Origin: Capsaspora owczarzaki ATCC 30864 | Lineage: Eukaryota > Opisthokonta > Filasterea | Length of the DNA stretch: 64,000 bases | Assembly: GCF_000151315.2 (NCBI RefSeq) | Contig: NW_011887300.1 | Span: 74,614-138,613, forward strand | Reading direction: 5' to 3' | Shown here: positions 44,559-58,269 of the stretch, one piece after another | Position numbering within the stretch: position 1 is the stretch's first letter | Layout of the letters: every line of letters starts with the position of its first letter | Notes under the pieces: generated by a model | Told to the model about the DNA's origin: nothing | Database searches by the model: none | What the model saw: the letters and a program-made list of their open reading frames with translations, nothing else | Position numbers and translations under genes: made by a program

Positions 44559-46774
44559 ATGCTTGTTGCGTTGCGCAGCGGATTGAGATTGAGATTGCCA
44601 GTTCAAACCGCGACCACCATTCGAGCAAGTGCTGGTATCAGTCAGCGTCAATATCATCATCATCATCATCATTATCATGCTCTGAAATCACGGCGCTCTC
44701 AGCAGGGGCATCGCTGCAACGCATCGGCAGCAGTAGTGCCCAGTCGCTCAATGGCATCGCAGCACAACACCACCACCCCCACAGCGACGACGACGACGAC
44801 GACGGCAAGGACCACCATGACAGCGAGCGGGATTCGCACTTACACTCTGGACGAACTGCGCTTCCTCAAAGCACAGATGCAGCAGCAGATCTGTAAACCA
44901 TACACTTTACCTGCTAACCTGCCCAAACGCTCCTCAAGCATTTTGCTCACTGATGCACTCTGCCATTGCATGTATGAACACGCAGTCGCCGATCGTCCGC
45001 TGCTGCAGGGACCCCGCGAAGACCCCGCGGACGTGTTTGTGACAAACGAGGTCGACCTGAGCCACATTGACGCGTTCGGATTCGACTACGATGTAAGGGG
45101 GATTGTGGCTCAGACAAATTCTCAGAATCGGTTTAAAACAACCACTCATTACATGTCACAAATTAAACCGGCCTGCTTGTTGGTCTGGGAGCAGTACACG
45201 TTGGCGTCGTACAACAACGAATTGCAGGCGCTGATTTACCAGTTGGCCGCTCAGAGTCTGATCAACAACAACAAGGTAAAAAACAAACACAAAAAAGCTG
45301 GTCAACAGATTCTGGCTTGCCTGCATCGAACTCAAAGCCCCATTTTGTGTTTGTCGGATAGTACCCGGCAGAGTGCGCAAACTTGCAGTATGATCCGAAC
45401 TTTGCCATTCGGGGCCTGCACTACGACGTCAAGAAGGGTCTGTTGATGAAGATTGATGCCTTCCAGAACGTCCAGCTGGGCACGGTGTATTCGGGACACC
45501 GACCGCTCGACGACGACGAGACCCGGCGGATTTACAATGGCGTGCACATTCCACTCGAGTACATGCACTCGTTCATGCCGCAGCTGACCGATCTGTTCTC
45601 GCTCCCCGAAGCATGTCTTCTGGCCAACCTCACCCAATTCATGCACGACACCCAGCTGCCCTTCCATCCCGAGTACCTGTACATGGATGTAGCGCACGCC
45701 GTGAGCGAGGTCCACAGTCGACGGCAAATGCACCTCGAGGTCATTCGCAACGTCGGCCACTACGTTCATCCCTCTCCCAATCTCGAAAATCTCCTGTCCA
45801 CCATGCGACAGCACGGCAAGAAGGTGTTTTTGCTGACCAACAGTTCCTTTTCGTTCGTGTAAGTGGCAAAAAACAAAACAAAAACAATAGCAGAGACAGA
45901 GCAATGCCTTTCCAGTCCCATCTCACTTGCATTGTTCTCGACCTTTTGGCACACACTCACACCCGTAGCAACGTCGGCATGTCTCACATTGTCGGTCCCC
46001 ATTGGCGAGATCTTTTCGATGTGATTGTTGTGGACGCGCTCAAGCCGCGGTTTTTCAACGAGTCTCGCCCGTTCCGACAGTTTGACACGACTCTCAACTC
46101 GATGACATGGACAAAGGTGTCGCGCTTTGCAAGAGGCGGCGTGTACTGCCACGGCAATAGCCTTGACTTTGCGCGCATTACCGGCTGGACGCCTGGTCGC
46201 GTCATGTACGTTGGCGACCATGTTCTGAGCGATTTGCAAGACCCTTCCCGCAAGCATGGCTGGCGAACCGGTGCCATCATCCGCGAGCTCGATGAGGAGA
46301 TTACCATTTTGAACTCACCCGAGCACCACCAGGTTTGTGTTTTGGGAGCGGGAGATGGAGCTTGTGTTGACGAGGCTTCAATTTTCTCACTTACCGGTGT
46401 CCAATTTGACTGCTTTGGTACAAAAACAGAGCTTGACGTGGCTTCTCAATCTGCAGCGTCTCATCAAAAAGCTACAACACGTCCAGCATCACGAAAAGCA
46501 CAGCCTGCTCCGTGCGTGGCAAGCGGAAAAGAACGAGGTTTCGGCCCATCTCAAAGACATGTTCAATCCGCAGTTCGGATCTGTCTTCCGCACCTTTCAC
46601 AACCCGACCTACTTTGCGCATCGCATGTCTCGCGTGGCAGACTTGTACACGTCGGACGTGTGCAATTTTTTGCGCTACTCGCTCGACCACACATTCTATC
46701 CTCAACGCATGTACCTGCCGCACGAGCCAGCTCCTCGGCGGGATGACCAAGGCTTTTTCAAGTGTGGTCCATGA
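44559..46774 (+). CDS. 5'-nucleotidase domain-containing protein (NT5DC2/3-like HAD family)
   Basis: 606 residues from exons 44559-45092, 45195-45275, 45362-45858, 45969-46332 and 46430-46774. Member of the IMP-GMP-type cytosolic 5'-nucleotidase family of HAD hydrolases. Motif I is split by intron 1: FGFDYD joined to YTLASY gives the DxDxT catalytic motif. Other signatures: YPAECANLQYDPNFAIRGLH, YDVKKGLLMKID, KVFLLTNSSFSF (HAD motif II), DVIVVDALKPRFF and MYVGDHVLSDLQDPSRKHGW (motif IV). The basic N-terminus (MLVALRSGLRLRLPVQTATT), followed by a His run, looks like a mitochondrial targeting sequence, as in NT5DC2/3, whose substrates are poorly defined. Confidence 0.9.
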
Positions 46775-47139
46775 TTTATTTCGAGTTTCCGTGTGTGTTC
46801 CGGAGGAACTACAGGCGAACGTGTGTTTGCGATCTTGTATTTGTTGAATTTCGTGATACGTTTATTTCAAAGTTTATGCTTCCATTCTAATCGATACTGT
46901 ACCTCTCGTTCAGAGTTGTTTCTAGAAGCCGGAAGCGTGGCTCGGTACTGCGCAACCGGCAATGTTTAAGATTGTGCTGTTCGATTTTGAACGAACTCGG
47001 AACCATTCCTTCCTTCAGTCTGCGGCGAGATATGCATTTGCTCGCGCATTTTGCATTCGATCAAGTTTCGACAACATCTTTATCTCAGCGGCTCAGTCAT
47101 TCTTCTTTTACCCCCGCTTAGAGAATCCGATTCCCCAGA
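46775..47139. other. Intergenic
   Basis: About 365 bases of mixed composition between two plus-strand genes; no feature recognised. Confidence 0.5.
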
Positions 47140-49183
47140 ATGACCGGCGCAGATCAGGTCTTCCTGCAGTCCGCAGCTCGCTCTGCCACGTACACTGTCA
47201 TTTCACAGGCATGTTTTGTTTCTGATACTTGGAATTCTGAGAAATATCGAGATTGGCTCAGAATTGCTCAAAACTGCCCAGAAATTGCACCCACAAATCT
47301 GACTGTTCCTTCTTGCTGTCTGCAGCTGCTCTTCCGAATCATCACTTTCGTCATGAATGCAATCGTGCTTCGCCGTGCACCGCCAGAGCTTGTTGGCGTC
47401 GTGAATGTTCGGTATCGACTCTTCATTGGGGATTTGCATTGGGATTTGCATTGGGATTTGCATTGGGATTTGCAATTTGGTTCCATCTGACTCTCCCCGC
47501 CCCCCTTGCCATGATGCGCACAGACTAATGCTGCTCTATACTACCGTCCTGTTCATTGCACGCGAGCCCTTCCGCCGCGCTTGCTTGGCTGCACGGTCGT
47601 CCGCAGCCGCGTCAGCAACGTCAAGCAGCGATCGCGACGATCCGCTCTCCCCGGCAGCCAACGCGCGCACTTGGCTGCGGATTAAGGCAGTGGCTTGGCT
47701 GTGCATGCCGGTTGGCGTGGCCGTGGCAGGCGCACTCGCGCTTGTGTGGAGCAAGTTGCTCGAGCATCCGTCCGAAGCCATCTCTGGCTACGATCAGGGT
47801 GTCGCCATGTACGCGATCGCAGCCGTCGTTGAGCTACTAAGCGAGCCCTTGTTTGTGCGTGCACAAATATTCCTGCAGCCGGGCCCGAGGGTGGTCGCTG
47901 AGGGTCTTGCCACCCTGACGCGTTGCGTGATGGTCATTTCGCTGCTCCTCTGGGACGACTCGCTGACCATTGCCGAATGCGGCGTGGCCCAGATGGCCTA
48001 CGCGCTTGTCTTGTTGTCGTGGCTGATTTTCGACGCCGCGCGCCGGTCGTCCGGGCAACTCCGCGCTGCTGACGTGCTGCCGTTCGGCACCGGTTTCGAC
48101 AAGGCAACGCTGACGCTCGCCTGGGCCTTCTTCCGGCAGTCCATCTTGAAGCAGCTTCTCAGCGAAGGGGAGCGCTATGTCATGACCATGTTTAACGTGA
48201 TTTCATTTGCCGAGCAGGTCCGTTGAGTCTGTTGCCGTTCGGCGTTTCTTATTTCCTGACGACTCACATATCTCCTACAAAAACACTTTTTCTTGATGCA
48301 GGGCGTGTTTGACGTCGTGAACAACCTCGGCTCGCTGATTGTGCGGTTTTTCTTCCTGCCAATCGAAGACAGTTTCTACCCGTACTTTGCCAACTGCTTG
48401 CCCCGCGCGACCAATCTCAAGCAGGCTCTTGAAGACGAGCGAGGAGCAGAGTCTCGCGTGGCTCTTGCTGTCTCGGCGACTCGAATGTTTGGTCTGCTGC
48501 TCAAAGTCATGCTTTCGATCGCTGGCTTGGGTTTGGCGTTTGGTCCACCCTCAGCCTCCGTCTTGTTGAGCTGGTACGGCGGCCAGCATCTTGCGACAGG
48601 GACGGGACCACTTTTGCTGCAAGTTTTTTGCGTGTACGTTGCCATGCTGGCCGTGAATGGCATTTCCGAGTGTTTTGTTTCGGCCGTTGCGCCGCGGAGC
48701 CATCTCGACCGCATGTCTGGGCTTCTGGTGGGCATATCCGTGCTTTTCATCGTCAGCTCAATCCTTCTCACCAGCCAAGTCGGTGCTGTCGGCTTTGTGA
48801 TTGCCAACTGCATGAGCGTGGGCATTCGGTTGGTCGCCAGCTCAAGTTTCATCCGCCGATACTATGCCAACACGGATGTTGATCTGGCCGCGCGGGGCGA
48901 CATGGTTGCTCGGCCAGCCACGTTGAATAAGAGCGATGTCGTGCCCCGTCCCCTCGTTATCATGGCGTTGGTAGTGTCTTGCAGCACAGTATCGGCCATG
49001 CGATGGGTGTTGGATCAAGGCTGGGCCGGCGAGCCCGGGCTGTTTGTCGACGGAATTTACATTGCGACGGCGGCCTTTTGTCTTTGCGTTGTTGCTGGAT
49101 CCGTGCTGATTGCGGATCGCGCGCTTGTGGACGCCGCTCGGACGTGGTATCGCGAGCGCCGAGCACAGCAAAAGCGGTTGTAG
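47140..49183 (+). CDS. RFT1: RFT1-like protein, dolichol-linked oligosaccharide flipping
   Basis: 576-residue multi-spanning ER protein of the RFT1 family, required for N-glycosylation with Man5GlcNAc2-PP-dolichol; whether it is the flippase itself is debated. Exons 47140-47208, 47326-47411, 47524-48217 and 48302-49183. Matches the human protein from the start: LLFRIITFVMNAIVLRRAPP, ELVGVVNVR, LYTTVLFIAREPFRRACL, AAVVELLSEPLFVRAQ, FAEQ joined to GVFDVVNNLGSLIVRFFFLP, and IEDSFYPYFA. Intron 1 has a GC donor (CAG|GCATGT), because only this site joins VISQ to LLFR in frame. Intron 2 holds a 12-bp tandem repeat. Confidence 0.93.
47429..47476. repeat. 12-bp tandem repeat (gggatttgcatt), four copies
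   Basis: Three exact copies and a fourth with one change, inside intron 2 of RFT1. The intron would change length by 12 bases per copy. Confidence 0.93.
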
Positions 49184-49288
49184 TCTATGCTGGATTTTAT
49201 TTTGCAGCTTGCTTGAACGAAAAAATACTGTAGTGTTGTCATTCATTAATAGGTTTAACTGGATTATTTGCATAAATGTATTGATTGC

Positions 49289-50406
49289 CTAGAGCACTCG
49301 CTTCAACTTTTCGAGGAAAATAAAGGTCAAAATGGTGTGCGGACCGAGCCGAGCGTACGCCGGCCAGAAGCCCTTGTACAGCGCCGATGCTCCTTCGCCG
49401 GCAAGGGTGCGCCGCAAGCAGTCGATGGGTCCTGCAAACTCGCCCGTTTTGGAATTCATGATGCGCGTCTTGATGACATCGACTGGCTGTGTGACGACGG
49501 TGGCCACAAACCCAGAGGCCATGCTGGCGTACAGGTGTGTTAGGACCGTGTCCTTACACCCGTACTGCTCCATGAGGAACTGCTTGGTCTGGTCGTAGGT
49601 GGCCAGCTGCGCGGCAGTCATCAGAACGGCGCGCTGCAGATTGGGAACCACGCCCTTAAACAAGGCCGCGGCGCCTTCTTCCGTGACCATACGACGAAGC
49701 CCGTCAAAGGCATGGCGGTAGTTTCTTCGTTGCTCGACTGGCAGGCGTCCGTCCGCCTGCATTCGAACGTTGACGACATCTGCCGGGTTTCCGCACAAGC
49801 CACCAATCGCACCTGCCAGAATTCCGGCCGTGATCTTGTAGCCCACGGTCAGTGGAGCGCCTAGATCAGAGCGGTGATGCATTTTGAAAGTGAGTGTAGT
49901 TGGGTTGATGGTTGAGTATCGTCGGAGGTTTGCTCGAGGAGTGATTGCGAGCACTTTCATAACCAACCTGGACGAGATGGATCTTCGAGTTGCTTCTTGA
50001 TGACATCGTACGACCCAAACCGCATCATCGAGTAGGTTGCCTGCCTCAGCAGCGATGCAGAGAGGCCGTTGTACAATCCCAGAACGCCGCTGTCCCGGAC
50101 GACCAGCTTGAGCGTTGGCAGGAACTGCGTGTTGCCCTTCTGCTGGAACGTCTGCAATCGGACCTGCGAGCAGAATCAAGGGGCAAGTTGCAAATCTTGA
50201 AAAGTGAGAAAGGGGGGTGGGCAATGGTAGAGTAGTGGAGGCGAAGTGGAGGAGTCAAGTTGGAACGGAACCTTGATCAGCTCGAGCGGATGAGTGCAGC
50301 ACGCCGCCATCATCGAAGCGAGGCCGCCCAGATAGAACTTTGGCTGCTGGGCAGGCGGAGGAGCGGCAGTCGGTCGAGGTGGCTGCTGCTGCTGCTGCTG
50401 GGACAT
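49289..50406 (-). CDS. Mitochondrial dicarboxylate carrier (SLC25A10-like)
   Basis: 300-residue member of the mitochondrial carrier family, exons 50406-50272, 50163-49968 and 49860-49289. Three repeats each show the PxD/ExxK/R signature: PLELIKVR, PADVVNVR and PVDVIKTR. The second repeat carries RLPVEQRRNYRHAFDGLRR, and the third RIMNSKTGEF and RLGPHTILTFIFLEKL, which match the dicarboxylate carrier (malate or succinate exchanged for phosphate) more closely than the oxoglutarate carrier. The N-terminus has a Gln run and Pro-rich sequence. Convergent with RFT1, with about 105 bases between stops. Confidence 0.9.
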
Positions 50407-51401
50407 TTTGTGGTAATGAAAACACAGCAAACACAGCAGAAAATCAGACTGAGGTTTGGAATGAATGGAAGATTCTAAGAATTTGGTTTTGCGAATGTAG
50501 AGTCAAAATGAGTGCAGCATGCTTTGATGGTTGAATTTTGCACCAGAGTCTGAGAATGGCAGAGGCCTTTTTGAGGTTTTTTCGTAATTCAGCGAGTTTT
50601 GCTTGCTTTGGATCGCCCTGTCCTCCTCCTCCCTCCCTCCTACTGATCCATGATGATCTTTTAGGCAATTCTGAGAATGGCAGACTGTTTTTGTTCTGAT
50701 TCTCAATGGGCAATTCAGGATTCTGTTGTGCGTTCGGTTCTCTATCTCGCTCTCTCGAGCTCTTCCCATCGCATGCTTCCTCAAACAGAATACCATCTCA
50801 CTTCACTTTCCACCCTTCCAATCGTCCGAGTTACTGTTCGCTTCCATCCAACAAAACACAAACACAAACATACAAAAAACACCAAAAATCCAGTCGTTTT
50901 TCTCGTTTTTTTTTTTTTTGTGTGTGTATGGATTTTTTTTTTTTTTTTTTTTTTAGTTTTTTTTTTTTCTGATCCTTGCGGTGAACTACGAACGAGCGCT
51001 CCTTTTTGTTTTTGCTTTTCCCTCCCATTTCGCTCTGGTTTTTGATTGCGGGCTGCCTGTTGACGCCGCGTCGGATACAAAACCACACGCTGTGGCCATC
51101 GTGCTGCTGCTGCCTGCCTGCCACCCTGCATTCCCAGCACGGCGGTCGACGCAAAAGTGGGGTCCTCGGCGAGTTTTTGGGCGCTTTTTTTTTTTTCTTT
51201 TTATAATCTTTTTTTTTTTTTTTCGATTTGGTCGCTTTGTTTTTCGTCTGCCGCTGCGCTGGAGGGGTTGGGTGGTTGGCGGTGCTGCTCAGTGTGCATG
51301 CTTGCATTCGTGTGTGTGCAGTGTGTCTGTCTGTCTGTCTCTCGCTTCAGCTGCGGCATCAGCATTTCAGCATTCGTCACAGCTGTCGCTTTGAGAAAGC
51401 C

Positions 51402-51450
<49 letters not shown>

Positions 51451-52193
51451 CCCCTTTCTTTCTCCTACATTCTCGTTCGCTCTTCCTGCAGTTTTGACCA
51501 TCGCGTCGTCTTCGGATTTGCCCAATCTTCTCATCGCTCCCGATATTCCCTCCAAAAGCACCCTTCCTTCCTTGCTGCCCCACCATCGATGTCGATGGCT
51601 GTTCCATCCCAATCTGCGTCTCGCTCCTCTTGTCGGCGATGCTTTTTTTTTTTTTTTTTTTTCCCTTTCTGTTGTATTGTTCGCTTTCTCCAACACACCT
51701 CCACTCCACTGCACTCATCGTTGGTCGCGCAATCCACGCCAACCCAAGCAAATCGCATCAGAGTTGGATGTGGTGGATGTGGCCGCTGTGAATTGGAAGC
51801 AAAGCAAGGAATCCACACACGAACAGCAATGGAGCATAATAATCCTAAAACCAAAAAAAAAAAAAAAAAAAAAATCAAACAATCGTTTTCCCTTTGAGAT
51901 TGCGATTGAGCTTGGTGAGGTTGAGATGCGAGGCTGACGGGGGCTTGACCCTAAGATCACACCCAGTTCCCAACCCACTCACTTTCCCCCCTTCCCCTTT
52001 CTCTCGTTGCTCTGAGACTTTGCTCCAAGTTTTTCGCTCACCTTTTTTTTTTTCAATTCTTTTTTTTTTTTTTTTTTTTTTTGCCAATAGGTCTTCTTTG
52101 TCCTCCTCGTCGTCGTCCCGCTCTTCCTTTCCCCTCTTCTTCGTCTTCCTCCCGCTCGGCATCTAACTACAGGGGCTGTGGTCTTGTTCAGCA
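50407..52193. promoter_or_regulatory. Long divergent region rich in T tracts
   Basis: About 1.8 kb between the carrier and PDPK1 starts. T-rich on the plus strand: runs of roughly 10-20 T near 50911-50968, 51186-51200, 51209-51221, 51643-51662, 52043-52052 and 52061-52082, and one of about 40 T at 51409-51450; an A23 run lies at about 51853-51874. Likely holds both promoters and PDPK1 5' UTR sequence, perhaps with a 5' UTR intron. No coding gene supported. Confidence 0.45.
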
Positions 52194-54676
52194 ATGAGTC
52201 AGCCGGCGCCGCCGCCAATCCCGCCGCGCGTCCGACATGACAGCGTCTCGTCGACTGGCGCTGGGTCTGCCGCACAGCCACCGCCACTCATGCCAAAGAA
52301 CCCCGCGCTCACCCTGCAGCACCACGCGTCCAACAGCTCACTCAACAGCACAATCGCCGCTAGTGTTGGCGGCGGCGGTGGTGGAGCAGCCAGCTTCCAG
52401 ATGCAGCACAACCGCGCCGCGTCCACCACCTCCACCAGCTCTGCCACAGAGTCGCTCGCCCTCGCTGCGGCCTTCCCGCCCCAGTCCCCTGCCCCGTTCC
52501 AGCCGTCATCGCCGCCCCAGCCAGCGGGTCCTCTGTCACGGCAACCGTCGGCCAACGTGACAAACACGAACGTTGCTTCCGCCGCCGCCAACTCGCCAAA
52601 CCCAGACAGCATGCGCAAGCGCGCCCCGTCAGACTTTGAGTTTGGCGACGTCCTCGGCGAAGGCTCGTACTCGACCGTCGTGCTTGCCAAGGAAAAGTCC
52701 ACCAGTCGCTACTTTGCCGTCAAAATTCTCGAAAAGAAGCACATCATCAAGGTAACAGGCTGCGATATCACGATTTCATTGGACATAAATGTTGGAGTTG
52801 CTGTGCGTGTGTGTGTGGCTGCTTCTCATCTTCACGATCTGCCTCCCTGAATGCCCAACACAGGAAAAGAAGGTCAAGTACGTCAACACGGAAAAGGACG
52901 TATTAAACAGAGTCAATCATCCATTTTTCGTTCGATTGTTTTACACCTTCCAAGACGTCGAGCGACTGTACTTTGTGATTAGCTTTGCCGCCAACGGTGA
53001 ATTGCTCACCACCATTAAGAAGCTAGGGTCCTTTGACGGTGAGTGACGTCTTTTTTTTTTTTTTTTTTTTTTACATTCGCCTGACTTTTTGATCGGAGAA
53101 GTGTTGTGTTTGGAATCCGGCTCCAGTCCTCTGTTACTCACTCTTTGTCGTTTTCCCGACATTGAACACATGTCACCCCCCCCCCTTTCCTGTTTTGCGA
53201 CTCAGAACGATGCGCACAATTTTACGCCGCCGAAATTGTCGTTGCGTTGGAATATCTGCACAATCTCGGTGTCATCCACCGCGATCTCAAGCCAGAAAAC
53301 ATCCTTTTGGACACGGACATGCACATTAAGATTACAGACTTTGGATCGGCCTACTTGATCGGCCAGGATGCAGAGACGGACGTGCGCGCAAACTCGTTTG
53401 TCGGCACTGCCGAGTACGTTTCGCCCGAGCTGCTCACGGAAAAGATTGCATCCAAGGCGTCCGATTGGTGGGCCCTCGGCTGCATCATTTACCAAATGCT
53501 TGCCGGCCGGCCTCCATTCCGTGCTGGAAACGAGTACCAAACCTTCCAAAAAATCACCAAATTGGACTACTCCATTCCCAACGGGTTTCCGCCAGCCGCG
53601 CGCGATCTCGTCGAAAAGTTGCTGGTGCTTGACTCTTCCAAGCGACTTGGCTCGGACTCTGCCGGTGGCGTCAATGCCATCAAGTCTCATCCCTTCTTTC
53701 GAGGTATGGGGAGTTTTTTTCTTATGAAAAGTCGGGGTTTTCTTCTTGTTCATACATTTGCTCAGTCATCGCTGCTTATTTTGTTTGTTCTGTGTTGCGC
53801 CCTCTTCCGTCGCTTGATGACAGGCCTCGAGTGGAACTCTCTTCACATGCAACAACCTCCGGCACTGGTGCCGTATCTCCCCCCAATCTCGCGAAACAGC
53901 GTTCCCTTGCACAGCGTAATTCGCGATGTATGTCTTTGCTGTTTTTGCGTGCGCTTGTGTCTGCCTCTTGACTGACCGCCTCTGTCTTTTGCAATCGTGC
54001 CAGGATGATGATGAAGAGGCAGCTCCTTTGCAATCGGCACTCGAGTCTTTCACCCTCACCGCGCCGGAGCGAGCTGGAATGCGATCTCAATTGTTGCTAA
54101 GACAAGCACAAGAATCTCAATGGTAAAGGTTTCGATTCCACCTCCTTCCTTTTTTTTCTTCCTATTCAGCCTTTAGGTCTCGTTACTCAGGTTTTTTTTT
54201 TTTCTCTTCCATCGAACCCAACACAGGCATCGCTTTGTTCAAGTTGACGAGCTCATCATCAAGACGGGCATTATCCACAAGCGAAAGGGTCTCTTCTCAA
54301 AACGGCGGCAACTAGTACTCACCGACAAGCCACGCTGCTTGTACATTGACGTCGACAAGATGGAAATCAAGGGCGAAATTCCCTGGTCGACCGAAATGCG
54401 CTTTGAAGTCAAAAACAAAAAGACCTTCTTCATCCACACAGTACGAATGCACCAAAAACCCCGTTGAACGACCTGCTTTGTGCTTTGCTGGTCGTACTTG
54501 TTGCTCACTCTATTTGTCTGTTTGTGCTGTTGCAGCCAAACCGCACCTATTATCTCGAGGACCTCAGCGCAGACGCATATGGGTGGTGCGAGCAATTCAA
54601 TGCACTTTTGAAACAGTACCGCGCCACAATAGCCGCTGGAATGCACCTCCGCCAACAACAAAACCTGGATAGCTGA
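52194..54676 (+). CDS. PDPK1: 3-phosphoinositide-dependent protein kinase 1
   Basis: 602 residues from seven exons: 52194-52751, 52864-53038, 53206-53703, 53824-53927, 54004-54122, 54227-54440 and 54536-54676; phases close. PDK1 is the AGC kinase that phosphorylates the activation loop of Akt, S6K, SGK and PKC, recruited to membrane PIP3 by its PH domain. Residues 1-140 are Ser/Pro/Ala-rich. The kinase domain (about 143-415) has GEGSYSTVVLAKE, FAVKILEK, HRDLKPENILL, DFGSAYL (human DFGTAK) and the PDK1-type activation loop RANSFVGTAEYVSPELLTEK. The C-terminal PH domain (about 485-590) starts near LIIKTGIIHKRKGLFSKRRQ and ends with YYLEDLSADAYGWCEQFNAL. An acidic stretch (DDDEEA) links the two. 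Confidence 0.95.
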
Positions 54677-55087
54677 AACCGCAAGCGGGCCGCTGCTTTC
54701 CTCGTTCCTTGTCCTTCCTCTTTCCACTCTTTTTCTGTTTGTTGCATTTCGTACCCGATTTCACTTGTTCGGGTTGGCACTGTGCTGTCAATTCGGTTTT
54801 GATGTCACTGCTGTTCATCTCCTAATGTTTGCTGACGGTTTTCATTTTTTTTTTTTTTTTTTTTTCGTGTTGCGCTTTTTCCTTTTTTCTTCTTTTCTTA
54901 TATCTTGGTTGCTCTCAGCCACCTTCGACTCTTATGGTTGGGCTCGCATGCTGTTCTCTGTTCTTCTCTGTTTCTCCCTCTCTAAGTTCGTCGTTCCAAA
55001 TATATCCAATTCTCAGCCTCTTAGCTTTTTTCAGCTCAGTCTTAGTTTTTTTTTTGTTGTTGTTGTTGATCTGTTTGCCGCTCGGCC
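54677..55087. other. Intergenic
   Basis: About 410 T-rich bases, with T runs near 54845-54865 and 55047-55056, between PDPK1 and PTRHD1. No gene supported. Confidence 0.5.
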
Positions 55088-55727
55088 ATGGCAGTTCCAA
55101 CAGCAGCCGCAACAACCTCGGCTGTCAGTGCAGCAGTCACAGCCACGGCGCCCGTCATTGTGCAGTACATTGCCATCCGAAGAGACCTGCTCAAAGTGAG
55201 ACAGCCGTTGTCCGCCTTCGTTACCGCTCCCCTCCACCCCCATCCTCGAGCCCCACTCACTCAACAAGACACTTGTGAATGCATCTACACTAGACGCTCA
55301 AGTGGACGTTCGGATCCGTCGCGACACAGGCCTGCCACGCGTCCAGCGCCGCCATCTGGACGTTCCGAAAGCACCCTTGCACGGAGGAGTACCTGAGCGA
55401 CGAGCAGATCGACCGCATGCACAAAGTGGTGGTTGAAGTGCGTGTACTCGTGCTTTTTTGCATTTGGTCAATTGTGAATGACTTGGTCAGAGTGGGGCTG
55501 TTTGATGATTGGATCTAAGTTTCGCTGCTGTAACTGTCAACTAAAAATTCTCACAGGTCGCAGATGAAGCCGCTCTGTGGCAACTCGGAGATCAGCTGAA
55601 GGAAAAGAACATCGACCATAAACTGTGGCTGGAGCAACCGGAAGCCATTCCCACAGCCATCGCAACACGACCGTACGTCAAGTCTGAGATTCAAGATGTA
55701 TTCCGACCCTTCAAACTCTTCCGTTAA
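55088..55727 (+). CDS. PTRHD1: PTRHD1-like peptidyl-tRNA hydrolase 2 family protein
   Basis: About 137-140 residues from exons 55088-55195, 55303 (or 55294)-55437 and 55557-55727. Member of the Pth2 fold, in the divergent PTRHD1 branch. Matches the human protein along its length: VIVQYIAIRRDLL, WTFGSVATQACHASSAAIW, RMHKVVVEVADEAALWQLG, LKEKNIDHKLWLEQPEAIPT, AIATRPY and the ending FRPFKLFR. Two in-frame acceptors nine bases apart (cactag at 55293 and ctcaag at 55302) could give either junction. Pth2 enzymes release peptides from peptidyl-tRNA; PTRHD1 activity itself is not well established. Confidence 0.92.
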
Positions 55728-55883
55728 GAGCCGTACCAAGCAGGAACGGCATCAGCTGACCCAAACTAACATTGTTATTGTTTGAGGCGACATGCAGATA
55801 TCTCGCGTTCAAAAACACAAAAGAATTTTGGATTGCAACTTTTTTTTTTTCCAGACCATCGTTGCGTTGCACCACCCTCCCCT

Positions 55884-58073
<2,190 letters not shown>

Positions 58074-58269
58074 GGGTCTAAAAGATGTTTTTCAAAAAAG
58101 AAGAGTGATATTCCAAACAACAAACCAAATCAACAAAATGGGAACAAAAACAAGAGATCAAACTGTACAACCACAACTCAACAACTTCTCCAAATGAAGC
58201 GCAAAGCAGCGAGTTACTTCCCCACCGCACATTCAAAATGAATTGCGTTCAAAAAGAAAGCTCCCGCGG

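Noticed and set aside
50831-51897. Phe- or Lys-rich open frames in the PDPK1 upstream region
   Set aside because: Generated by poly-T/poly-A tracts.
52194-54676. PDPK1 DFGSAY as evidence of a dead kinase
   Set aside because: DFG, HRD and the glycine loop are intact; Ser/Tyr replaces Thr/Lys only after the DFG.
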